A DNA stretch of 64,000 bases from Eremophila alpestris peregrina (Eukaryota; Chordata; Aves; Passeriformes; Alaudidae): NCBI GenBank assembly GCA_009792885.1, contig WMCF01000080.1, positions 2,952,785-3,016,784 of the forward strand, in the 5' to 3' direction. Every line of letters starts with the position of its first letter. The first letter of the stretch is position 1. The notes beneath the pieces were generated by a model. The model ran no database searches. It had not been told where the DNA came from and worked only from the letters and a program-made list of their open reading frames with translations. The position numbers and the translations under genes were made by a program. This document shows, piece after piece, positions 1 through 12,200 of this stretch.

Positions 1-221
1 CCCTTTCCTTTCCTCTGGAAGAAATGGGCATGCTTTTATCTGTATCTCTTTAACAGCAGCTGTCATGCTGTACCTTTCAGGGCTATTTTTAATGAAGACC
101 TCACACTGTGTTGTAACCACCAATGCAGGAGCATCACTTCTTGTTAAATCAGCCACGAACACGATCTCTGGATTTTTAACAATAATGTTCATTTCCATCG
201 TAGATACAGGCTGCACAGATG
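1..221 (-). CDS. VPS13A: VPS13A exon 39 (residues 1556-1629), cut by window edge
   Basis: Encodes VKNPEIVFVADLTRSDAPAL and MTAAVKEIQIKACPFLPEE, still open at base 1. The acceptor is CTGAAG at 222-223; a nearer-consensus GTGCAG 11 nt into the exon would shift the frame into a stop. Confidence 0.92.
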
Positions 222-3200
222 CTTCAGAAACATAAATTACATTAGTTTAATTGTTGAAAGGTTCAATTTAAATTATTTTTCTAATGAATAATATTAATTA
301 CAATAATTATTAAATTCTTGTAACTTACAGGAAGGCCTTGACTATTTAGGGGTAAGATCTAGCATAACTAGTGTTAGCAAATCTGTAGATCCCTGCAACT
401 GACATCTCTAGGCTCTTCATTGACAGCACAAAACCATCTAATATCTAGTTACTCTTGGGTACAACAAAAGACTCCACAGAGCCTCTCTGTCAAAATGAAA
501 AGGATAACAGCAACACCACTGTTACTAATCTGACATTAACAAATGTATCAGCTTCACTCCATACCTACATCTCCCAACTCTGATAAGAGTTTTACAAAAA
601 TGCTGGGCAGATTTTCTGCTTTCTGCAGTACCAAGCCCTCATTTTTCCATAGGGCAATAATGCAGTATTACTGATGCCTAATGCAAACATTTGCAATAAA
701 AATACACTTTCAATATAAGATTTCCTTATCTGTTCAGACTTTGATCATCAGCAAATAATCGTAACAGGCCTGGCTGAGAGGGACACAACTATGATATTTA
801 GGGCACAGGAAAACAGGGACTTGCTTTGGCATACCTGATGAAAGCTACCTGAGACTTGGAAGCATAAAAAGAATATTTCCTGCTCTGATGCTCTAATGGA
901 CCAATTTTTGATGTCAGGTACTAAAACTAAGTCTGTTTTCTGATGTAGGAACAAATGCACATCAGTGGACAAATGAAATGACATTTCTAGGCAGCAATAT
1001 CAGGCTGACCAATTCCATGTGTAAGCACAATATAATATGCTCCATTATTATTCCCATTTTATTTTAAACATACATTTTTAGGTATCTTGTTTCTCCAGTA
1101 ACACAAGACTTCATTTGGAAACAAAGACTAAAGGTCATTAATCTATTTCCATGAGGCAAAGAAAGCAACATCAATGATTACAAGCTGTTCTATACATATA
1201 AACACAGGCAATAGCATAAAAGGAATATTGTATTTTTTACATAGTATTACAATACCAAAATTAAGCTTAAATACAGATTTTAAACTATTTCCAGTATATA
1301 CTGGTATATACCTTGTTCCTTTACAGGTAATGACTGTTTGAGATTTCTCTGTGCAGCAGCACTTTCTGCATTAGCCTTCAGGAATATATCTGCTACAGTG
1401 AGTAGAAACTCCATGCTTGCACAAAGGTATATCTCTTGAACAATAGCATCAAGAACAGTGCCATCTCTCCCCTGTTTGTAGTTTACATCCACCATAACTT
1501 TCTTTTCAAATCCATGCTTCATTTCCACCATTCTGAAAGACAATTAAGGAGGCATTTAATGAAACAATAAAAAGCCAGCCACAAATACTGAAAAACACTC
1601 GACATTCTCATTCCAGATGCAATATGTTAACAAGACTGAATTTAAAAAGCAATACAATTAATTTTAGAACATGACCAATAAAAACATTGGCACAAATTTT
1701 ATGTAATTTTAAAACTAACTGGAATGCTACACACTGGTAACTAAAGGCGCTAATAATTTTAACAAGCCAAACCATCATATTTCCTTGTTTACATATCAAA
1801 AGTACTACATTTTACTTAAGTTTGTTACTATTCATGAAACATCATTTCAGTCTTACTTAGTACTTCAATTAAGTGGAAAGTGAAATTTTTTTCTAAGCAC
1901 ATTTATTAAACTTATATTTAAAGTTCAATTTATTTCATTTTTTGTATCTAGCACTGGTCTCTCATAAAGATATGTAGAATAAAAGGCACATGAAAAACAC
2001 AAATCCACAGGAACACGTACTTTAAGAAGCCCTACGCTGAAACAATTGTGGTTTTACCAGAACACTAATACAACTGAAACATTATGAACTCTTTGTCTAA
2101 CTCTAATAAACAGTAAATTATGTAAAATTACAGACCTTGGTGTAGCCTTGTGGATTGACTGTCTTTTATCATCTAACGTACAGTTTGCCAGTTTGACTGA
2201 AGCATTCATTGAACCATCTGATAACATTTTCAGAGCAGCTGACATGAGATCTAATTTAAACTCCGCAAGCTTCAAAAGGTCATCCCTCTGATCCAAACTG
2301 TTAACCTGTTTAAATGAAACATTTGTAAATTTCATTACAGGTAGCAAAAATAATATATAGGTGTGATACACAATTCTATTCTAACTGATATTTTCTGTAT
2401 ATATTCAGTAATAATAAATTAAATAAACCCACTACCAATTCAAAAAGACAACCACAATCAACAACATACAAGAGAAAGCTTTCAAAGAGCAAAGCTTTGC
2501 CCTTCTACCATCTTCCTAAAACAAGCTTATATAAGTGAGAGCCCTAAGTTTATAATAAATTACAAACTTTTAGTCAGATATCTGGTGACAAGTTTTGTAA
2601 GTTTAAACTGAGATGAATATAAATGCATTCCTATTGACAAATTTAAGAATCTTTTTCCACCATTCTGTGTGTGTCCATGTACCCATCTCTATGTGTAATT
2701 TATGAATATGTTTCATTCCTCTGCATATTATTCTTCCCAAACCATATTTTAAATTAATAGAAATTTTCATCATATTTTTAGCCAGGTGACAGAAATTGCC
2801 ATGTATTATGTGCTACCACATGTTATTCTATTTCCTGTAGTATCTGCCAAGAGATTTAACTAAAATAGCTGTTGTCTCATTTCCATTGCATTCGTTATTA
2901 TTGCTAGAACACACTTTCTCTGTCATAAATTAAGCTGTACTTGTTCAGAATTTCCAGGACTCTAACCAACCTTAAAGCTTTGTAACCAAAACTGTACTTA
3001 CCTGCTTGGAATTTGGACTATACAACACTAAAGTCAGAGAATCAAATATGAAGTCCAGTTTTAATGTTGTTTTTATTTTCATAGGTGAATGCAATTCCAC
3101 CACAGCCGATGTCACAACAGTTACACCTTTAAGGAATCAGAAGAACGGTTAACATTGAGAAAATTACTTGACTGCAAATAAGGAAAAAAAACCAAAACAT

Positions 3201-6200
3201 CCTCACTTATGACCATAAAGACAGCAGCTTCCCTATTTCTCCACATGTAAATCCATCCACACTTAGCATGTGTTTATCATGCTTAATGTAACTACTTTTG
3301 GCAAAATCACACAATGTTTTAGAATTTATAAAACACTTCCCTTACAGATTCTATGTGAGATTTTTGCCATCTTTAAAATACAAATGTACAACTTCCCATT
3401 AATATTACATGGTAATGTGTGCAACAGTGTTACAAAGAATACAAATTAACTTTCATCCTCATTTGTTCATCTGCCACATTGTTGCTTGTTTTCATATTGA
3501 ATTAAGGAATTCAACAAAAGATGGCTTCCTTAACTTTATTAGCCTTTTTTTTAGTGTGTGCTGAACAGTCAGTGGGCAGTGACAGGTATTGAACAGGAAC
3601 AGCTTTCAGGGGTGGGGTGTCATTATTACAACAGACAAACAGATCTAAATCAGAACAGCAACAAAACCACCACACAGGAAAGAAAGTGAAATGACAGCTT
3701 TCCAAAGTTGGGATGTTAACAAATGCAGTCCACAGACTTTTATGTGCTGCCTTGCATTATGGCCAGGAAAACAAGACCCTTACATCACATGTCATGCTCC
3801 AAAACTCACTACAGTGGCTCATGTGCTCCTATTCATTATTATTACCATCACATATAGCTCAAACCACAATGTCAAGATAATAGGTCCACTGGTAGTCAAC
3901 CAACCTCATCAGTCAAGGAGCCATGTAGCGACTGCAGCTACATCAGCAGCAGCAGTGGCTACAGTTGCAGGGCAAAATACCTCAAAGAGCCTGGCAGGAG
4001 GTTCCCAGAGAGTCACGGAAACCCGAGACCGGAGAGACCTGGCAGGGCTCAGGAGCTCTCCTAAGTGAGGCCTACATGGGGAAGGCCTTGCCAGAGCAAC
4101 CAAGGGAGCTTTAAACTACTCTAGCGAGCAGGATCAACTTGGAGCAGAGTGAAAAGGCGGGCAAACAGGACATGATGCATCAGAAGGACGTGGCACAGTA
4201 GTTGCTGCAGCAGATCACATGGCAAGGTGTGTAGGAGGGCCGAGTGACCCCCCCAGCTCCTGAGGAGAGCTCACCTGGTGATTTTCATCTACCCCATGAG
4301 AACAACAGTGATCTCCACAAAAGCCATTGCTAGAAGGAGCACAGCAACCCAGAAGCATGCTTCCTCAGAAGCATGCACCTGGTTCAGGTCTGCAGCTGCA
4401 GGGTGTGTTTGAGCTTGGCATTAGCACCAGAGGGCAGAAGAGACTGACTACACTTGTGTGCTGTGGATGGGACCAGGTGGATGACCTGCTGAGCCTGATT
4501 GCTGAGCTAAGAGAGGAAGTGCAGAGGCTGAAGAGTATCAGGGGGTCTGACAGAAAAATTGACTGGTGAAAATTGCTGAGAGAAATGCAGGATGTGGAAG
4601 CTCAGCACAAGTCAGAGGAACTCCCAACACTCTTGTCATCAGACAGAAGGAGGGGATCTAAAAGACGAGGGGGAAATGGAAACAGGTCCCTGCTGGGGGC
4701 AACAGGAAAATCACCTCCCTTGCCTTCACGGGTAACCTTAGGAAACAGGTATGAGGCTCCAGAACCTGAGGGCGAGGCAAATGTTAGTGAAGATGAAGGT
4801 CTACCTGGGGGCTTGCCCAGAGCAAGTCAGTCAACAAAATGCATCACAATTTCAGGTTAAGAAAGAGAGAAAGAAGTTGCTGCAAATCTCTTCTGAGGGG
4901 AAATGAGGGCCCTGCATGCCTGCTGGATCCATCCCACAGGGAAGTTTGCTGCTTTCCTGAGGCTCAGGTAAGAGGTACTACTAGGAGATGGGACCTGGAA
5001 CACAAGTGTGTTCTCTTCTGTCTTCTGTCAAAACATCATGCAGATGAACAACTTGGTAACGCAATTCTGTGTTACCATCAGAATTTTGGTTTTGCTCATG
5101 ATGGTTCAGTTTATAGAACACTGAGCCTTCAGGCACCAAACAGGATCCTCCTGTCTCTAAGGGGGAAAAAGGATTTTACCTCACGAGCTGGCAGGGCTTG
5201 CTGAGAGAGGTTTAAACTAGATTTGAAGGGGAAGGAGGACAGGACCAGGTTTGACGGAGATAAGGTGCGGGAAAGGGAGAACTACAGTGACCACCCAAGC
5301 AGCAAAAGAACACTTAAGAGGGAATACAAGCATCCAACGATGTAACCACAAGACAGACTAGGGGCATCCCTTTGCACAATCAAATGCTTCTGCAATGTGC
5401 CTGTACACCAATGCATAGACTATGGAAAACAGGAGAAATGAGAAATGTGTGTGCAGTCAAAGGACTTTGACCTAATTACAACTACAAAGATGTGGTGGGA
5501 TAGCTCACAGGACTGGAATGTTGTCAGGAAGGACTATGCTCTGTTCAGGAGAAACATTCTATGTGAGGAAACACCCAGAATGTATCAAGCTCTGTCTTGT
5601 GGTGGATGATGAGCAAGTCAAAAGCTTATGGGTCAGGATAAAAGGGCAGACCAGTAGAGGTGACACTGTTGTGGGTGTTTGCTACAGGCAAACACCCAAG
5701 CAGGAGAAGGAAGCGGATGAGGCCTTCTACATGCAGCACAAAGCTGCCTCAGAAACACAGACACTGGTTCTGTTGGGGGACTTAACTACCCTGACATCTG
5801 CTGCAGAAGCATCACTTTGAAACATCAACAGCCCAGCAGGTTCCTGGAAAGCATTGATCACAATTTCCTGTCATGGTGTTATGGTTTAGCATAGCTTTTA
5901 GTTAAAGAAAAAAAATAAAAGGAAATAGTTAGCTGCAAGGACCTTAGATTGACACATGGTTCAGCCAGTGAGAAAGTGAGTTCATTTTCGTGAATGAGCA
6001 CATTTATAAAAGCTGGGGATTTTGGGAACTCCGCTCTCTTTCCGCTGCTCGCCTCTGGAGAGGTCAGAGGCAGCCCCAGCTCCCTCCAGCCGGGGGGAGC
6101 CGGGGGGCTGCTGAGCCCCGCCGGGCCCTGCCAAGCCTGCTGGGCCCTGGCCTAACTCGGGACATCTGCTGAGCTCAGTGACTCTTGGGCAGAGAGGAAG

Positions 6201-9200
6201 GCAGAGGTGTGTGCTCCAACTCCACTTGGACTGAGTTCCAGCCGCTGTTCATGGGGGACTGCAGCTGATTCCCCCCTCCACTGCCTTCTACCTGGAGTGG
6301 CTCTGAGCCTGGGTTGAGCCTACCCCGAATGAGACCGAGGGGTTTAGGGAGTGAAAGCTGCATCTACCAACGGAGCTATCACGACCCCGGCCGCCATTCC
6401 TGCTCCTTCCCCTGCCCTTCTGCCATGTGGCCTCAGAGTTTTTCAAGAGCTGCCGCCATTGCCTGGCTGAGAGCAGGGGACCATCTGCAAACCCAAGCTA
6501 AAGTTAACTGTTTCTTTGCCAAGGTGAACTTTGCAGAACACTGATCTTCTCTAGGGTGAAGAGGAAGTCATGGTGAAGACATTTCTATTTAGGCCACATG
6601 AAGATACTGAGGTCTGTGAAAGAAGTGTTGTGTATTAAGGAATGGGGAGATGAGAAGATGCTCTTAGGCTGAAAATCTTTCGTGAATTGTGGTAACAAAC
6701 TATGCTAGAATATATCTTTAAACCATGGAGAATATGAACTGGGGAAATAATTGTTCAGATTAGTAATTTTTGAGCAGAAGTATTTGCAATGGACTAAGTA
6801 GATATAGATGAAGCAGTGACCCTGTGGTCCCCTGAGGCATCTCAGTAAGATGCTTGATGTGATAAGTCCTCTGCACCAGTGTTTTGAGTAGAAATGAGAA
6901 ATATTCCTACCCTAAGATAGGATGAAGAGTATCCTTTGCACCTGAACTGTTAATTTTAAAAATAACACCCCAGAATGCAGAGTCCATGACCCAAGTGCAG
7001 CTGATGGGAAAAACTGCACTTTATGGAAGAACCACAGAGACAGAATTTTGTTTCTGGGCGGCTGTCTTCTGTGAGAGCTAAGAACCACGAGTAGACTGTT
7101 TCTGTCCTTGTGGAGAGTTACCATAACCAGAAGAAACTTCTCTCTCTAGAGAGATTGATAAAAGATTATTCTATAAGGAGTACAGACCTTAAGTTCTGAG
7201 TTCTTGCCTTTATAAATGTCTGTAAAGAAGAAAAAGAAGCTGGTGGGAGAGGGGGAAGTGTTTTGGAAGTTTCATTTTGATTCTTTGGGGTTTTTTCCCT
7301 CCCTGTTTCCTTTTAGTGTGTGTGAATAAACTATTTTTATATCTTTTAAGTTTGAGCCTGCTTCGCTTTTCTCTTAATCCTATCTCACAGCAGAAAAACC
7401 CTAAAACCACCACATTAATTGGTGCATTGGCCAGGAAAACAAAATTAGTGAACACTGAACTTAAAACTAACTCACATGGATAGTGGAGGATCCCACAAGA
7501 ACTGTTGTAGCTGATTGACCTCACACTAACAAGTAGGGAAGGCCTTGTGGCGGATGTGAAGGTTGGGGGCAGCCTTGGCTGTGTAGTGACCATGAGACTG
7601 TAGAGTCCTTTACTGGGTGAGGAGTAACAAGTAAGATTGTAACCATGGACTTCAGGAAAGAGAACTTCAAGCCACTGCAGGGAATTCTCTTGAAAGAATC
7701 CATGGGAACAGGCCCTGCAGGGAAGAGGAGTTAACATTCAAGGATCACTTCCTCCAGGCTCAAGAACTGGCATCCCAATGCAGGCCAGTGAGCAAGAAAC
7801 CAGGCAAAGAGCCAAGAGACTTCCATGGATGAATAAAGAGCTTCTGCTACTATTCACACATCAGCAGGAAATACACAGGAGATGTAAGTGGAGTGAACCT
7901 ACTCAGAATGTGTATAGAGAGGTTGTCAGGGTAAGTTGAGACAATGAAGCCCAAGGCCCATCAGGAATTAGATCCAGCTAAAGATGTCAAGAACAACAAG
8001 GAGGGCATCTCCACTAACAGAAGTGAAACTAAGAATAACATGGGACCATTGCAAAATGGAGGGGGGACACTGGTAACAGAGGAAGCAGGAGGAATTCCTG
8101 GATGTCTTCTTTCCATCAGTCTTCACTGACAAGATCAGCCCACCAATCTCTTGACCCAGAAGGCCAGAGTAAAGGAATGTTGGAAGAAAGCCCTTCCCTT
8201 GATCAGGGAGGATAGGGTTAGAGAACACCTGTGCAATCTTAACATCCACAGGACCATGGGCCCTGATGGGGCCCATTTATGAATGCTGACAGCTGACTGC
8301 ACACAATCCTCTTTGAAAGGGTGTGGTGGTTAGGAGCGATGCCCGAGGACTGGAAGGAACCAAATGTCATCCCAGTCTTCAAACAGGGCAATGAAGGAGG
8401 ACCCAAGGAACTATCAGCCAGTCAGCCTTACTTCAATCCCTGCAAAGGCCATGGAGTGCCTCATTCTGGAGGCCATCTCTTGCACCCCCATGGAAGTCAA
8501 AAAGGTGGTCAGGAGTAGTCAGCATGGATTCACCCAAGGGGAATCATGCTTGACCAACCGGAATGTCCTCTATAATGAAATAACTACCTGGATGGATGAG
8601 GTAAGAGCAGTGGTTATTGTCTGCCTTGACTCCAACAAGGCTTTCAATAATGCCTCTCACAAAATCCTCAAAGGCAAACTCAGCAAGTGTTGCCTGGATC
8701 AGTGGACAGTGAGGTGGACAGGGCAGAAAGTTATGGACAGAAAGTTCCAAACAAAACTTCGTTACTGTGCAGATGACCACACACTGGCACAGATTGCCCG
8801 GAGAGGTTGTGGAGTCTCCCTCACTGGAGATATTGAAGAACTGTCTGGACACAATCCTATGCCATGTGCTCTGGGACAACCCCGCTTGAGCAGGGAGGTT
8901 GGACCAGATGACCTGCTGTGGTCTCTTCCAACATGAACCATTCTGTGTTTCTGTGAGATCCTCTAGACTGATTCAGCCCCTTGATTATTACCCACTTCTG
9001 TTAGTACAGGTTGGCAATGATGAAGTTGAGGAAAAATGTTCTACAGCAATTAGAAAGGACTTCAGGATGACTGATTGAAGGCAGAGGAACATAAGGTGGT
9101 ATTTTCCTTGATCCCATCAGTAGCAGGGAAGAATGGTGAAATGAACAGGAGAACCCACAATGATGAACACATTGCTTGAAGCCTGGTGACAAAAGAGGAA

Positions 9201-12200
9201 TTTTCTTTTTTTTTAACCATAAGGTAATTAATACAATACCAGGACTGCTGGGGACAGATGAGGTTCATCTGTCTCAAAGGGGATTCTTAGCCTAAAGAGA
9301 ATTCCTAAAAGGATTCTTGCCCATGAGAGTTAGCATGGCAGATTAGGAGAGCAACCTTAATTATTCTGTGATTCTATGACATTGGTATACACAAATGAAT
9401 CTGGCATCCATTTCTAAATGCAATTCTAACAGAAGCCATGTATTGACAATAATACCTAAAAATGCCAGATGATGTAATTTTAGAAAATATTACCTGCAGA
9501 GTGCTGAGAAGTACCATGCATTTCACTAGAATGAGTAGTGGATGCTTTTGATTCCGGCAAAGCTGTTGATGCACCAGAGCTTTCACCAGCATTTTCATTT
9601 AGTGTCCTTAATATTGTGGTAATATCTTCCTGACTGAGAATTAGCTTTAAAAAAGATTGAAATGGAAATCAGAACTACCCTGTTCACATAACTTTTGGTA
9701 ACTAAAATCTAAGTTTACAAATAAAGAGGTAAACCAAATTTATCTCATCTGAGTCTCTGTTTAGGACGCTGAACATTTTTCTCAGATTCACACAACTCCT
9801 TACAGTACTTTCTAGAAATCAGAAGTTAGTCATACATTATTTTTTTTTCATCTACAAACTTTCCCTACCAAGTTACAATTTAGAAACTGGTATGTCAGGA
9901 TGCATACACATACAGTTTGACACTTCACATTCTATTTTTAACATTAAATTTAAATTATGTTATGTTTAAATTTTAATTTACATTAAATTTATTTTTTCAT
10001 GTTAAATTTAAATTCCCCTAGGATGAATCCTATCTGGCCCTATAGATCTGTGAGTGTGTATGTGGCACAGAAGGTCACTAGTAACTATTTAAATAGTACA
10101 AATACAAATAGGTCAAATGCTAAAAATTCAGCACTGCTATTGAACAAACCAGTAGACCCCAACTTTTCCAGTCCTTCACTGAAGGACATAAACAGCTGAA
10201 AGGCTAGAACAGAATAATAATTTTTAACTAGCAACAGTAATTCATATACAAAGTCTGCCTAGAGTATTACAGATGAAATACAGAGCTTAAATTAGAACAG
10301 AAATCTATTCATTTCCTTTTCCCTATGAAGCACCAAAATCTGTTCTACCTCTATGTCTTGAAATCAAACAATACCTTAACTACTGATATTGGACTTCTCT
10401 AGAGGAAAATGGATCTGGTTTTCCACAAATATTTTAACAGCTGCTTTCAGAAACAAGTGCTTACATTCATGGGCTTGAGTCGGCCAGATATTTCAATATC
10501 AGGAACTTCATTATACCATGTAGCAGCTAAATTTCGTTCAACAGCTAATTCCAGATTGACTGGCTGCAGCAACTGTACTTCAGTTTGCAAAGAATCTTGC
10601 TCATAGTAAGATCTGTGAAAAGAAGCAAATACACCCAGCTTTCACATGCTAAAAACACATTTCTATCTTTTTTTATCTTTTAAAATAATGCTATAAAACT
10701 GCCTTTATACTGCCCCAAGTACCTCTAGCTGAAGCCTTACTCCACCAAGCAGACCCCCTCCTCTGTATGGAAGAGGTATCAGGTACGTACCAGGCATGCA
10801 CCACACAAACTCTTGCCAGGCAGGATCTCTTGCCTATTCTCCAGTGGAGAGTAATTCCTTCTTCAGTATTCTTCAATTGTGTTTGAAAAGCCCCTTCCAT
10901 TCCCTCTCCCTCCATGAACCCCCTGCATCAAGGACCATTTTCAAACAGTTCTTTATGGCTGTCTAACTCAGTAGCTTTGCTGCTATGCATAGCTTGAAAA
11001 TCCCTTCAAAACAGTCTAATACAAATAGGTATAGCCTGTCCCAAAGTAATGAATGCATAAATCTCTAGTACTACAACTTACCCTGAACAAACATTTGCTT
11101 CTATTTAAAGACGTGCAGATTTTTCCTGAACCATACACTTTCATTGCTTTAAAAAAATATTAGTTTGCTGTTGTATTCCAAAATACAAGTCTGTCAATCA
11201 ACAACCATTAACTAATTATTTAATACTCCTTGAAGCTCTCTAACTGAAGAATCCCAAAACAATTAAATGAATTTTTAAAATATTGCATTACCTGTATAAC
11301 TTCAGTTCACTCAATTTCACTGTCATGGAGTCAATAACAGGCGGAAGACTGTACTGTGCTTTTGTTTTAGCAATAAAGAATTGGTTCTTCACAGTGATTA
11401 GACCAAGATCAGCCACCAGCACATTTGCAGACATTGCTGACTGTGGAATTATCACAACAGGTGCTTTGATATTGATATCCAGCGCCAAACGGGAACTACG
11501 CTCGGCTAACCCTTTCACACCTGTAGCTGCTTTCTCTGCTGTTCGTACAGTTGCCTCAGTAAGAGCTTCCTTGGCAGCTTGAAAGTTATTTACAAAAGCC
11601 TAGGAAAGGAATACAGATCTCAGTACTCAATTATTAAGAACTACAGTACTTCAAAAGCACGACTAATCACAGTTATTTAAATAGCAAACCATCCTAAAAT
11701 GTTATTTTTGCTATACATTTTGTCCAAACTCTTTAATAGGATAATCTCCCCTCAAATATGATAAATTATGTTAGAAAACTAGATGGTAAGAGCAATGACC
11801 TTGTAACAAGATTTGTAGAAATTACATTTTATTTAATCATATGAGCAGCAAAAGATTGATTTACTTAGCAGAACTTATGGAAAGGGCATTAATTTTCATG
11901 GTTTCTTACTTATATTTCAGTGTATAAATAACGAATGTATGTATATTTAAGAGCTGTCACAAATCATCTAAGAAAAACATTACTATTAAAAATAGTAAAC
12001 CGTTCTGCTTACTCATCTGCTCCACAGTAGCAAGCATATGTAGAAGAAAAACAAACAGCTCAACATCAACCCCAGTAAAGTTTTTACAAGAGTACATAAG
12101 AGCTCTTACACAAATGGACACCACCCATATCGAACACTCATCCCTTTCTCACTCTGACAATTTCACCTGGATGCTAAGAAACAGTATTAGGAAAATTTAA

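Larger units (their letters stand above)
222..3001 (-). other. VPS13A introns 36-38 (with exons 37 and 38 inside)
   Basis: AT-rich intronic sequence between exons 39, 38, 37 and 36. Apart from those exons I see no repeat, RNA or second gene. Confidence 0.8.
3127..9493 (-). other. VPS13A intron 35, transposon-filled
   Basis: 6.4-kb intron. About 3.1-3.9 kb is plain AT-rich sequence; 3.9-9.4 kb is almost entirely CR1 plus an inserted LTR, opposite in orientation to VPS13A. Confidence 0.85.

Noticed and set aside
7210..7737. 175-residue minus-strand ORF
   Set aside because: Crosses the LTR/CR1 border in antisense; no plausible protein features.
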